Of a stretch of 64,000 nt of DNA, positions 1 through 9,719 are shown piece after piece. The notes under the pieces are model-generated. The model did no database searches and was not told where the DNA came from. It was given only the letters and a program-made list of their open reading frames with translations. How positions within the stretch are numbered: the first letter of the stretch is position 1; each line of letters begins with the position of its first letter. Source of the DNA: Perca fluviatilis (taxonomy: Eukaryota > Chordata > Actinopteri > Perciformes > Percidae); the NCBI RefSeq assembly GCF_010015445.1, contig NC_053119.1:25025883-25089882 (forward strand), in the 5' to 3' direction. The position numbers and the translations under genes are program-made.

Positions 1-735
1 TAGAACCCGGACCGCCATCAATATTAAAAAAAGATCATAATCCAAAGTTTTGCAAATTCTGATTAGGTTGAATTCATCAAACACATTGACATCTTTGCTT
101 ATTTGGCAAAAAAAAAAAACTTGTGATGTTGTGGTTCTCTTTAACACATTTTTCTTTAAATTAGAGTTTATCAAAATGATGACTGATTAAATTACAGCAT
201 TTTTTGCGTCTGAATTGTAATAGCCAGGGTAAAAGGTCTGTCAGCTCTCCGTGCCAACCTCATTTGGGATTTGAGCAAGCATTTGGGGTTGGAAACCAAT
301 TTAAAGAACAGAGTGCAGTCAGTGAATGCGCCCAAGCTCTTTGTCATGAGGAATTAGCAGCAGCAGCTTGTTTAATGTCTTTAGGATTATGATGATGTGA
401 ATTGTAATTACGATCATGGTAATGATGATTAAAATGTGGATGCCTCCAAGGTAAAACAAAATGATTGAGAAAAAATAGGCTGTAAATGAATCGGTTTTTA
501 AATGATCAACTGCTGACTATCGTAATACTAGATATGCTGAAGAGTGATTAGCTTTGTTTGATCAATGCAAGACTCCACCTGTTTCAAAGGAGCATTCTCT
601 CCCCCCCCCCCCTCCTCTCCCCTCAGCCTGACTCCCTCTTCAATTCTTTGGAGAAGGTGTCATCTTCCTATCACTATTATAATGCTTGTTTTCATGTTTA
701 ATTAAGTGAGCAAAATGGCTATGTAATGCATTCTT
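1..735. other. Unique AT-rich sequence, no gene seen
   Basis: I see no coding pattern or recognised repeat here, apart from an A-run near 108-119 and a C-run at 601-612 within a CT-rich patch. The last 15 bases are the left copy of the target-site duplication of the neighbouring SINE. Confidence 0.5.
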
Positions 736-914
736 CTTTTTTGGGGGGGGGCTTTTTCCCTTTATTACAAGTGACAGTGGATAAACATGAAAGGGGGAGA
801 GAGATGGGGGATGACACACAGCAAAGGGCAGCAGGTCGGATTCAAACATGCGCTGCTGTAGGACTCAGCCAACATGGGGCAAACGCTCTTACTGGGTGAG
901 CTAGAGGCCACCCA
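736..914 (-). mobile_element. tRNA-derived SINE with 15-bp target duplication
   Basis: Read on the minus strand, the element begins with a tRNA-like head: an A-box-like TAGCTCACCCAGTAAGAGCG followed by a B-box-like GTTTGAATCC. A body ending in TCTCTCCCCCTTTCATG comes next, a layout common in percomorph SINEs. It is flanked by perfect 15-bp direct repeats ATGTAATGCATTCTT at 721-735 and 915-929, the mark of LINE-type retrotransposition. The perfect duplication suggests a fairly recent insertion. The SINE family name is not assigned. The open frame on this strand is the SINE itself, not a protein gene. Confidence 0.85.
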
Positions 915-1292
915 ATGTAATGCATTCTTAGTGTAGTGTTCACATATTCATGTGAGGTTGGGGTTTGGGGATGCATTCATTGAGGTTGACTTTTGTTGGG
1001 CCGTCTGTACCCAGCGCTGTGTTATGTTATGTATGGGTCGACTCATGAACCAAAATATTCAGAGACAGGGAGTTTGAGATATTCACAAACAATGAAGAAT
1101 GAAGCATGAAGGAAAACACGCATTGGCGTATATTTTTCTGTTAAGGCAGCAGCTGATAAAAAATTTAATTTTACTGACCATCATGTGATATTTTAATGAT
1201 TGAAAGGTGATTGTTTGTTTTAGTTTACGGCTTTAAGCCATGATGTTAGCTGGTCACTTACACAACATATTTGGGACAAGGTAGCATGTAGT

Positions 1293-1500
1293 GCAGGGGT
1301 TCTCAACCTTTTCTGCTTCAAGGCTCACCTATTCATACTTGTAATGGGCCAGAGCCCATTTAAGAATACTTACCAAAATATGTTGACTTATCTATTCTGT
1401 TTAAATAATCTAATCGGAAAAAATCTATTCTAAGTCATTAATGGACTACAACAAAGCCACTCCTTGTTATACAGGCAGGAGCCCTCCGATTAAATAAATG
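1293..1500 (+). mobile_element. hAT-like left terminus (partial)
   Basis: The sequence starts with CAGGGGTTCTCAACCTTTT, the terminal motif of many vertebrate hAT transposons, followed by a 'GGGCC' block as in fish hAT families. I did not find a matching inverted end or an 8-bp duplication nearby. It runs directly into the tandem unit that starts near 1503, so that unit may be the interior of a hAT element, but I cannot show this. Confidence 0.4.
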
Positions 1501-2430
1501 CAATACAAACAAACAGGTTCTTTAAAATTGTATGGGTGTGCCAGTAGCCAAAATAAAACTATAAAAGCAGGGAATTCTCATTTAAAAGGGATTTATTAAA
1601 CAAAAGGTGATATAGTACAAACTGTAAAACCCAAAAGGCTAACAGTTCATTGACATAGTGTTAAAACAGTTGAAACAATAAAAAATCCATAAGGCTAGAG
1701 TGTGGCCTATCAACACAACAAGAACTGATGATTACATACTAGCCACAGCAAACAAGGAAGTAAGCTAATTAACACCAGGATGTGCACTCCAATTAAGAGG
1801 ACATAAAAGCATTCTATGAAGCAGATAAATTACTGTGAATCAATAATGTTTCAAAATAATAAATAATAAAATGCACAAAATAAAGAATAGTTATGCTAAA
1901 TATCTGTGACAAACATAAACACACCAATAATTTAATATTTAGATTAAACCATTTTTTAATTGAAGTGTATAATGTTATTTATTGAACCAAGTTAGTACTT
2001 ACTTTCATGTATGTTGGCATCAGTCAGTCAATTTGAGTGTGCCTTTCACACACCAGAAGACTGGACTGCATTCAGCAGTTCAAACAGGCTGTGGTGCAGC
2101 AGGAGCTGGACATAATCTGTCTCCATGCGCTCACACAACTGAGAACAACATCTCAAGTTCACTGTATTCTTTTCAATTAAGTTGACGATTTACAAGGCCT
2201 ACAGCCTACCAGTTATCTTAAGCAAATTGATGACATTGTTTGAAAATGGATTTTACATCTAATTTCTGTCATATGAGATAGATTAATTCTCTACTTTATT
2301 AAAATATATTTTCAGTGTATATATGTGGTTTTCGGGTCAGAAATGACCCGCCACGGTGTTTAACAGCAGAGAAAAGTACCTAAATTCAATTTTTTCAATT
2401 TTCAATTTTATGACTTTTCCTAGAATGACC

Positions 2431-3002
2431 TACCCTGGAAATCCAGAGTTCTCGCGAGAGCACAATTTGAATTTGCTCAGCGAGTCACTCTGGCATTCAG
2501 TAATGATGCTCATTAACTATGCCCTTGTAGCCGAGCTGCACCAATCACATCGGTGTATATGATATAGGCGGGCCAGAGGCGAGCTAAACAAATGACAACA
2601 GCGCTGCGATGTCAAAGTCATTAGTAAACATTGCAAGATGGCTACGGATGAACACCAGTTGTTTGAAACGGCTTTGGCCGCTACAATGTACGAGTTAGAC
2701 TTGGCTTTTTATCTAAAAGAGGAACAGAAGACACATCGAATCATTCCTTTGCAAGAAGGATGTTTTTGCTGTTTTGCTGACCGGATATGGCATGAGTTTA
2801 ATCTACCAGCTAGCTCTGCTGGTAGCTAAGCGTATGGGGCTCTGGATACGTCACCCCGTTTATTGTTGTGATTGGTCATAGTGTTATCCAATTGCGTGCA
2901 GTGAGATAATGAAATGGATGCTTGTTGCCGCCCCTCTAATTGGGCCATTTTCATTACTCAGTGCTAGACCCTTAATCTTTCGGATTTGGGTCTGGATTTC
3001 TA
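2431..3002 (+). mobile_element. DNA transposon remnant with 9-bp target duplication
   Basis: The element starts TACCCTGGAAATCCAGA and ends GGGTCTGGATTTCTA, giving an imperfect inverted repeat around GAAATCCAGA. It is flanked by identical 9-bp repeats AGAATGACC (2422-2430 and 3003-3011). The uninterrupted target is visible in the second piggyBac copy near 6544. Inside is a decayed helicase fragment. The superfamily is uncertain, because neither the duplication length nor the ends match one superfamily cleanly. Confidence 0.7.
2638..2850 (+). pseudogene. RecQ-like helicase N-terminal fragment, frameshifted
   Basis: A frame opening with ATG at 2638 encodes about 40 residues including FETALAATMYELDLAF and LKEEQK. 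From about 2765 the sense continues in the +1 frame as FAVLLTGYGMSLIYQLA and then LVAKRMG. The TGYGxS stretch corresponds to the Walker A (P-loop) of RecQ-family helicases. The invariant lysine is replaced by methionine (ATG at 2792-2794), which would abolish ATP binding. The frameshift, the P-loop change and the short length show a dead copy. The fragment lies within the transposon at 2431-3002, so it is a transposon-borne helicase remnant and not a host RECQ gene. The family call rests on my recognition of the motif, not on a search. Confidence 0.6.
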
Positions 3003-3037
3003 AGAATGACCCCAACTTTAGAAAAAGTGAAATAATG

Positions 3038-3506
3038 AAGCTCAGCGCAAATTCTTTCAGGAAGACGTCAGTAACCCAATCACTACTCATTCTTAAATCA
3101 AATCAGCTGTTCAAGAAGTGACGCTGTCAGTTAAACCAATCAGACTTGGCCTTGAGATTCAAGGGCCTATCACAGCCTTACAACTCTGCTTTAAATCTGT
3201 TCTCTCCTTGTGCTGTCAGCTGTCGTTTCAGGCAAAGCGCTCAACCCTCCTCCTCCCCTGCCTCCTCCGGTCGTTGTGTTTCTCCCGGCTGACCGCTCCG
3301 TTGCCTCTTCGGTCCGGTCTCTGGTCTCTTCGCCGCCGCCACCAGTGTCTGGACTCCGTCGGGGGGTTATGTTCCTATTCCCTACCCCTTTAAGAAGATT
3401 ATTAATTTGATGGAGTCCAATCTCCAAAAGACTTTGTACATTCAATATCATACAGTTGTCCAATAAATATCTTTGCATATCTGCAAACGAAGTCTCTCCT
3501 GATTGA
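3038..3506 (+). mobile_element. Unclassified interspersed repeat, 4-bp duplication
   Basis: This segment interrupts the piggyBac-like element between two AATG words (3034-3037 and 3507-3510); the empty site is seen near 6573 in copy 2. A homologous copy lies on the other strand at about 23240-23625. Shared blocks include CAGTTAAACCAA, GCTGTCAG, TTCAGGCAAAG and GTCTGGACTCC followed by CGGGGGG. It ends with a possible AATAAA (about 3462). The ends are not TG...CA, so I do not call it an LTR. The family is not recognised. Confidence 0.7.
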
Positions 3507-3545
3507 AATGCCTTTAGTCATATTTCCATGTAAGCTGTACACCAC

Positions 3546-3800
3546 CACCAATGATCCTTAGATAGAAAAAGGCACTTTGAGACATACTGTTTATATGCGC
3601 ACTACATGAGAGTGTATTGTCCAGTATGACACCAAGGCTCTTGACCTGGTTGGAGCAAGGGATGGTGTTGCCATCTACAGAAAGGGTGAAAGGTTCCATC
3701 TTAGCAAGAGCTGATTTGGAGCCAACCACTAGCAGCTCAGTCTTACTGCTATTCAGCTTCAGGTAGTTTTGTTCATCCACAAGTTTATGTCATGGAGGCA
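3546..3800 (-). pseudogene. LINE reverse-transcriptase fragment (L2/CR1-like)
   Basis: On the minus strand the frame reads LWMDEQNYLKLNSSKTELLVVG, then KSLGVILDNTLSCSAHI and SAFFYLR. This pattern (WM..N.L.LN..KTE, then LGV..D..L....H) is the post-catalytic and thumb part of reverse transcriptase in jockey-superfamily LINEs such as L2/CR1. Only about 80 residues remain. The catalytic YADD region, the endonuclease and the 3' tail are missing. It is inserted in the piggyBac-like element; the last residues of the frame (GGVQLTWKYD) are already piggyBac sequence read backwards. Confidence 0.75.
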
Positions 3801-4009
3801 GATAGTAATTACAGCTGGCGGAAGAGTGGCAGTGCGTTTTGTAGATAATTAGAGCTGGGCTTTCGTCAGCATTAATGCATTGTTTAGTAATCACCATATG
3901 GCAACTAGGGCAGTATGGCAGCACAACATGTCATAAAGATGACCCCAGGGCCCACAAGATATGCTGTTTCCCATGCCCAGGTCATTGCCTCAACTTTCTA
4001 CCCGACAGC

Positions 4010-4081
4010 TGGAAAAGGATGGATGCAATTGACCTGCGTGCCTACACAGGGCTGCTGATCTTAGCAGGTGTTTACAGGTCC
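4010..4081 (+). pseudogene. piggyBac transposase fragment
   Basis: A 24-codon stretch reads WKRMDAIDLRAYTGL followed by LILAGVYRS and a stop. The (L)RAYxGLLILAGVYRS block is characteristic of the N-terminal part of piggyBac/PGBD-type transposase (DDE_Tnp_1_7 family). The fragment is isolated: no DDD catalytic residues and no zinc-binding tail are present. Its position inside an element with CCCTTG...CAAGGG ends agrees with the family call. The homologous segment is deleted from the second copy at 6445-7152. Confidence 0.65.
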
Positions 4082-4597
4082 TAAGGCCAGGCTGCATCTA
4101 GTCTTTGCGAAGCAGAAATACATAGGTACTATCTCTTGATAAAATATAGTTAACCAGATATGAAATACTTTAATAAATAACAATGCTTATAATAAATCTA
4201 CTTTTGTACAGAAAAGCATTATGACAGCTGTGTTGAACTTAAAACGAGTGGTGTCTCCACTGAATAAATGCCATCTTTCTGCACTGTGAAGAGGGAAAAC
4301 TTAGATATTTACACAGGGTTTGGTGAAGGCGGGTCATTGTCGGAAGACAAGGGGTGCATACAGAAAGTGAAGACAACAACTACAACAATGCATGCACTCC
4401 CTCAAATAGGATCCCTCAAATAAAAAAAATAATGCGATACAAACAAACAGGTTTTTAAAAATTGTATGGGTGTGCCAGAAGCTAACATAAAACTATAAAA
4501 GCAAGGAATTCTCATTCAAAAGGGATTTATTAAACAAAAGATGATATAGTACATACTGTAAATCCCAACAGGCTAATAGTTCACTGACATGGTGTTA

Positions 4598-5736
4598 CAG
4601 TTTTTTTCGATTGCTAAACGACTCTGGTCACAACTGAAGCCACATGTGCAAAACTCTAACTACAGTCTGCATTACCAACAGTCACCTGAGCTAAACAGTT
4701 CACATCACCACCTCAAACTCATTCCATACAACACAACTCTTCACACATCTCAAAACAGGCTCAGTGCTGCCAAACACTATCAACAATCGCCATCTAGATA
4801 ACACACTGTCACTCAGAACACACTGAGAGTAAAAACACTAGCATCAAACACCAAAACAGAATATACAAACTTTTCATCTTTACAGTTTAAATAATTTAAG
4901 TGACTTTACACTAATCAATATTTGCTATAAGAAAAGACTGACATTATTTTCTTTCCTTTTTTATTTTATACCAGTTTTGAGGTAAACAAGAATTAATGAA
5001 AATCCTCAGTTTGCTTACCTACAGTAAATAGATATTTATATTTTTATAATTTTGTCTGTAGTAATTTACGTAATCACTGGAAATGTTACAAACTAAAGGT
5101 AAGTAATAGTCCAGAAGTTTTACGAGTTTTTTTATCAACAAATTGGATGTCTTCTCTTTCCATGGACCTACATCTCTAACTACAAATGACTGTGGTTTTC
5201 CCATTGCTTACACCTCCATTACTTTGTGAAAAACAGTAAGTGTGCAGTTTTGCTATAGTAAAGGAAGTGTTTTTCACATTTTCACTTTTACCTGTTCGCT
5301 TTTTCTCTCAAATGGTACAGTGTATAACTATTTCATTATTACTTTGTGTTTCTTTATTTTCAAAAAAGGCTTTATGAGCTTTCTATATATACTGTATATA
5401 CAGTATGTGTTCACTATCAAGTCTAAAACAAGAAACCATTGCAATCAGCAGTGTTTGAAATGCACCAGGCTGAAATCCGTACTGTTTTGAATGCGTGATC
5501 AACAGTTTTGACAGCAGTGTTTTAGCATTTGAACAAAGTGCTGTAAATCCACAGCGTTGTGCAGGTTGTGGTTAAAGTCATGGTATAAGTCTGAAGAGTT
5601 TTGAAAACTGTGTTCAAGCAATGAAAAACAAACTAGAGTTTGGTCCACATGAACTGCTGCTGTGCAGACTGTTGTTAGAGTTTTGCACATGTTACTCCAG
5701 TTTTGCCCACTGTCGTTTAGCAATAAAAAAACAATT
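4598..5736. mobile_element. Tc1/mariner-like element with long TIRs, TA duplication
   Basis: The element starts CAGTTTTTTTCGATTGCTAA. Its other end, reverse-complemented, gives AATTGTTTTTTTATTGCTAA, and similarity continues through ACATGTGCAAAACTCTAAC and CAGTCTGCA, so the inverted repeats are at least about 85 bp. It is bounded by TA at 4596-4597 and 5737-5738. The empty site GTGTTAAAACAGTTG is preserved at about 7394, proving the borders. No transposase is visible, so it is non-autonomous. It is present in copy 2 of the tandem unit only, so it inserted after the triplication. Confidence 0.85.
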
Positions 5737-5998
5737 TAAAACAGTTGAAACAATAAAAATTCCATAAGGCTAGAGTGTGGCCTATCAACACAACAACTAA
5801 TGATTAAATAATGGCCACAGCAAACAAGGAAGTAAGCTAACACCAGGAAGTGCACTCAAATTAAGAGGACATAAAAGCATTCTATGAAGCAGACATAAAT
5901 AAGATTACTGTGAATCAATTATGGTTCAAAATAATAAATAATAAAATGCACAAAATAAAGAATAGTTAATTGTTATATAATAATAAAATCAGGGTGAT

Positions 5999-6382
5999 GG
6001 GGAGACATCCCAGGCAAAACATAATTTTTTAATTTTGAGTTTTTGGGCTATTTTACTTCCATAGCATGTCTATTGGGAAAAGAGCATCCAAACTACGCAT
6101 TTAGGTGTTTATTTTACTACAATTTGTCTATTTGCATCTGCATCTAAATTCACCAAAAGTTAGCACTAGATAATGCCCAATTTGCATATTTACATAAAAA
6201 TCTTATTGTAAGTAATTAATTGGGGAAGTTTCATGTTAGTTATTTTTTTTTACCCTTTTCACCTGTAATGTCTTGCAAAATGTATAATATTTTATAATCC
6301 ATATCTTTAAAGGCCGTTTTCTTAAAATGGGTTTAAAAGAAATCTCTACTTCAGTAGCACTAACATACACCAAACTTTCCAG
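5999..6382 (+). mobile_element. GGGGAGAC-ended DNA element, 3'-truncated copy
   Basis: It begins GGGGAGACATCCCAGGCAAA and is collinear with the complete copy at 7667-8518, then breaks off. The right inverted repeat is missing. Confidence 0.7.
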
Positions 6383-6444
6383 TCATATTATTAAGAAATA
6401 GATTAATTCTCTACTTTATTAAAGTATATTTTCAGTGTATATAA

Positions 6445-7152
6445 CCCTTGTGTAGTTTTGGGGTCAGAAATGAAATGCCACTGTGTTTATCGGGAAAGAA
6501 AAGTACCTAAATTAAATTTTTTCACCTTGAAATTTGATGACTTTTCCAAGAATGACTCCAACTTTAGAAAAAGTGAAACAATGCCTTTAGTCATATTTCC
6601 ATGTAAGCTGTACACCACCAGAGTACAAAGATTATCTTCAGGTCATTTTAGACCCGGCAGTTAAAATCACAGTCAGAGAGTCAGTTACACACTACAAAAC
6701 CTACACACACACACACTTAGATAGAAGTAAAACTTTCTCAGCACAAGTACAGCATCACCTTTCTTCGACCCGATGACTCAAGTTTAAACCATTTCAGTCA
6801 CAAAATAATTTTTTAATGCATTGTTTAGTAATCACCATATGGCAACGAGGGCAGCATGGCAGCACAACATGTCATAAAGATGACCCCAGGGCCCACAAAA
6901 TATGATCTAAATCTACTTTTGTACGGAAAAGCATTATGACAGCTGTTTTGAAATAAAAACGAGTGGTGTCTCCACTGAATAAATGCCATCTTTCTGCACA
7001 GTAAAGAGGGAAAACTTAGATATTTACACACTTTGTCATACATGACATGTTGTTTCTTCACCTAAAATAGATTTGGCATTCAAAATTCAATTAGGCTGCT
7101 TCAGTTTAGGGGTTTAGTGAATGCGGGTAATTTTTGACCCGGAGGACAAGGG
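6445..7152 (+). mobile_element. piggyBac-like element, copy 2, internally deleted
   Basis: Ends are CCCTTGTGTAGTTTTGGGGTC and, in reverse complement, CCCTTGTCCTCCGGGTC, each followed by a short (A/T)-then-GACCC-type block. The left flank is ATAA; the right flank no longer shows TTAA. It lacks the helicase-bearing and other insertions of copy 1 and so gives the empty sites for them. It also lacks the transposase fragment. At 708 bp it is a MITE-sized derivative. Confidence 0.7.
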
Positions 7153-7240
7153 GTGCATACAGAAAGTGAAGACAACTGCTACAACAACACCACTCCCTGT
7201 TTAACAGACATTAGCCCTCAAATAAAAAAATAATGCTATA

Positions 7241-9045
7241 CAAACAAACAGGTTTTTAAAAATTGTATGGGTGTGCCAGAAGTCAACATAAAACTATAAA
7301 AGCAGGGAATAATCATTCAAAAGGGATTTATTAAACAAAAGGTGATATAGTACATACTGTAAAACCCAACAGGCTAACAGTTCACTGACATGGTGTTAAA
7401 ACAGTTGAAACAATAAAAAAATACATAAGGCTAGAGTGTGGCCTATCAACACAACAACAACTAATGATTAAATAATGGCCACAGCAAACAAGGAAGTAAG
7501 CTAATTAACACCAGGAAGTGCACTCAAATTAAGAGGACATAAAAGCATTCTATGAAGCAGACATAAATGAGATTACTGTGAATCAATAATGGTACAAAAT
7601 AATAAATAATAAAATGCACAAAATAAAGAATAGTTAGTTGTTGTATAATAATAAAATAAGGATGATGGGGAGACACCCCAGGCAAAACCATATTTCTTTA
7701 ATTTTGAGTTTTTGGGCTATTTTACTTCCATAGCATGTTTTCTTTCAGACTATTGGGAAAAAAATGCATTTAGGTGTTTATTTTACTACACTTTGTCGAT
7801 TTGCATCTGCATCTAAATTCACCAAAAGTTACCACTAGATAATGCCTCATTTGCATATTTAAATATTTAAAAATCTTATTGTAAGTAATTAACTGGGGAA
7901 GTTTCATGTTGATATCTGTTAGTTAATTTTTTTTACCCTTTTCACCTGTAATGTCTTGCAAAATGTATAATATTTTATAATCCATATCTTTAAAGGCTGT
8001 TTCCTCAAAATGTTTTTTTCTCATACTCTGAGCCAGAAATCTCCACTTCAGTAGCACGTACATGCACCAAACTTTCCAGTTTCATTCCTATCTATATTCT
8101 GAAGGGTTATAAAGGGGGATTTGCTCAGATGTCATTCATAATCTAATTTATGTAACATTTTATACTTAAAAACTTGGTTGAAAATGGATTTTTATGGCTA
8201 TTGACACCATATTCTGATTTATGGAGTGATAAAAGGAGATATCCAAAATTCCCTCTGTAAAAACATTTGACTCTAATATGTCAACAAAATAAAAGAAGAA
8301 TTTTGAACCTGGCTTTTTACAATGTTCAGATTTCACTTCTGGAAATGTATGCAAATTAGCGCATATTTAACAAGATAATGCTTAATTTCCATATTTAAAC
8401 ATTCTAGAAAACTTGTAATACGAAAGATATTTGTCTTAATGTAAGTAATGAACTGGGGAAGTGTCATGGTGATATCTATTAGTTCATTTTTTTTCCTATT
8501 CACCTGGGGTGTCTCCCCTTAAAAAATAAATACTATTTTGCAGTATAATCTGTGGCAGGAGAGAAGAGTGTGTGTTGCAGCAATCTTTATCTTTGGTGTG
8601 GCAATACCAATAGTTATATCTCAATATCTTTGATAAACATAAACTGACAAAAATGTAACAATTAGATTAAACAATTTTCATAATATACTGTAAGTATATA
8701 ATGTTATTTATTGAACCAAGTTAGTACTTACTTTTATGTATGTTGGCAGCAGTCAATGAGACATCTGAGTGTGCCTGTCACACACCACAAGACTAGACTG
8801 CATTCAGCAGTTCAAACAGGCGATGGAGGAGCAGTCCTTTTAAACGCCATCTCACCCCACTGTGGTGCAGCAGGAGCGGGACATAATCTGTCTCCATGCT
8901 CCATTCTTTTCAGTTAAGTTGACGGTTACAAGGGCTACAGCATACCAGTTATCTTAAATTGTCAACAAACTGAGTGTTGATGACATTGTTTGAAGATGGA
9001 CTTTACATCTCATTTCTGTCATATTATTAAGAGATAGATTCATTT
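7241..9045 (+). repeat. Tandem composite unit, copy 3 of 3 (no piggyBac part)
   Basis: It holds segment A (7241-7635), a complete GGGGAGAC element (7667-8518) and the fullest segment B (8587-9045, including the block TTATTGAACCAAGTTAGTAC shared with copy 1 at about 1979). Similarity stops near 9045, before the point where the piggyBac element sits in copies 1 and 2. The unit was probably duplicated by unequal exchange and then trimmed. Confidence 0.8.
7667..8518. mobile_element. DNA transposon with GGGGAGACACCCCAGG inverted ends
   Basis: Left end GGGGAGACACCCCAGGCAAA and right end CACCTGGGGTGTCTCCCC are inverted repeats. TTAA follows the right end, which would fit Kolobok or piggyBac type insertion, but the left flank does not show it. 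Inside is an old tandem duplication. The block with AATTAACTGGGGAAGTTTCATG and a run of T ending TTCACCTG near 7890-7945 recurs near 8450-8506. No coding capacity is seen. Confidence 0.75.
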
Positions 9046-9323
9046 TCTACCTTGATAAAAAAATATTTTTCCTCACGAAAAGTGAGCGGCCCACCATCTT
9101 CAACATCAAAACCGACCCATTGGTTTAAAAAGTAATGCGTTCCATCCCTGTCGTTGATAATAATAGTCAGGTACTGTAAGCATAGCTTATGTACATGTGT
9201 AGGCACTGTACTGTTTGAATTGTATACAGTATTGTAAAGTGGGGACACAAAGTTCAGAATTGACCTACCAGCGTGAAGAGATGGGCAAAGACCGCATTTG
9301 ATGTTGTATAAAAAATATAGATC
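9046..9323. other. AT-rich sequence, nothing recognised
   Basis: This connects the tandem units to the next candidate exon. I see no coding pattern. Confidence 0.4.
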
Positions 9324-9671
9324 TTTATTGTAAGAATTCCTAATGATAAAACTAAGCTTAAAAACAAGGCTGAAGCTGGGGGAGAGTCACTTAATTAAAA
9401 GGGCAGAGTCAAAAGGAATTATAGGGCTATATGTGGCGGGGTGTGCTGCTAGGCTTCATTCCCTTCATGTGGCGAAGCCAAAAATCACGACAAAGACTGC
9501 TGCACTATAGCTGATCACCGGCTCAGGGCTGGTCTGTTGCACACATTTCTGATATGGGGACACTGTGATCCAGTTGCTGCTCTGGACCACGCCGCTCCTC
9601 AGAGATGAACCCAGTCGTCTCTCAAGGTGTAGCCCCCTGCAGCAGTAGCTCCAGCACACCCACGACACTCT
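9324..9671 (-). other. Candidate 3'-terminal exon (low confidence)
   Basis: On the minus strand a good acceptor (CTTCTCCTGTGTGCAG) ends at 9672. It is followed by an open frame of about 68 codons, including LERRLGSSLRSGVVQSSNW and YQKCVQQTSPEPVISYSAA, that stops at 9465. An AATAAA signal lies at 9329-9324. The acceptor, frame, stop and polyadenylation order is what a last exon looks like. I do not recognise the protein. The piece could equally be part of an LTR or a non-coding transcript, and chance is quite possible. Confidence 0.2.
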
Positions 9672-9719
9672 CTGCACACAGGAGAAGCACAGCAGAATGG
9701 CTTTTACAAACATTTCACC

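Larger units (their letters stand above)
2324..4353 (+). mobile_element. piggyBac-like element, copy 1, disrupted by nested insertions
   Basis: The right end reads ...GACAAGGGG and the left end carries GTGGTTTTCGGGTCAGAAATG; the first five bases of the left CCCTTG end are eroded. The equivalent element at 6445-7152 has both ends CCCTTG...CAAGGG. Ends of this type with a TTAA-like target, plus a peptide resembling piggyBac transposase at 4010-4081, support the assignment. Three later insertions lie inside: a helicase-bearing element (2431-3002), an unclassified element (3038-3506) and a LINE fragment (about 3546-3800). Relative to copy 2 it keeps about 230 bp (roughly 3964-4190) that copy 2 has lost. 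Confidence 0.7.
1503..4440 (+). repeat. Tandem composite unit, copy 1 of 3
   Basis: This is the first of three tandem copies of a composite unit. The order is segment A (1503-1895, starting tacaaacaaacagg), segment B (1896-2321), a piggyBac-like element (2324-4353) and segment C (4354-4440). A and B are matched at 7241-7635 and 8587-9045, and C at 7154-7240. Compared with copy 3, copy 1 lacks the GGGGAGAC-ended element between A and B. The junction falls at the short shared word AATAGTTA, suggesting a deletion between microhomologies. The same junctions around the piggyBac element in copies 1 and 2 show that it was in the unit before duplication. Confidence 0.8.
4441..7240 (+). repeat. Tandem composite unit, copy 2 of 3
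   Basis: Segment A is split into 4441-4597 and 5738-5966 by a Tc1/mariner-like insertion. Then come a truncated GGGGAGAC element (5999-6382), only the last part of segment B (6383-6444), the second piggyBac-like element (6445-7152) and segment C (7154-7240). The truncated element joins segment B at CTTTCCAGTCATATTATTAAG, so the end of that element and most of B were lost in one deletion. Confidence 0.8.

Noticed and set aside
736..914. Possible functional tRNA gene
   Set aside because: The A and B boxes are diverged, no tRNA fold can be completed, and the target duplication shows it is a SINE.
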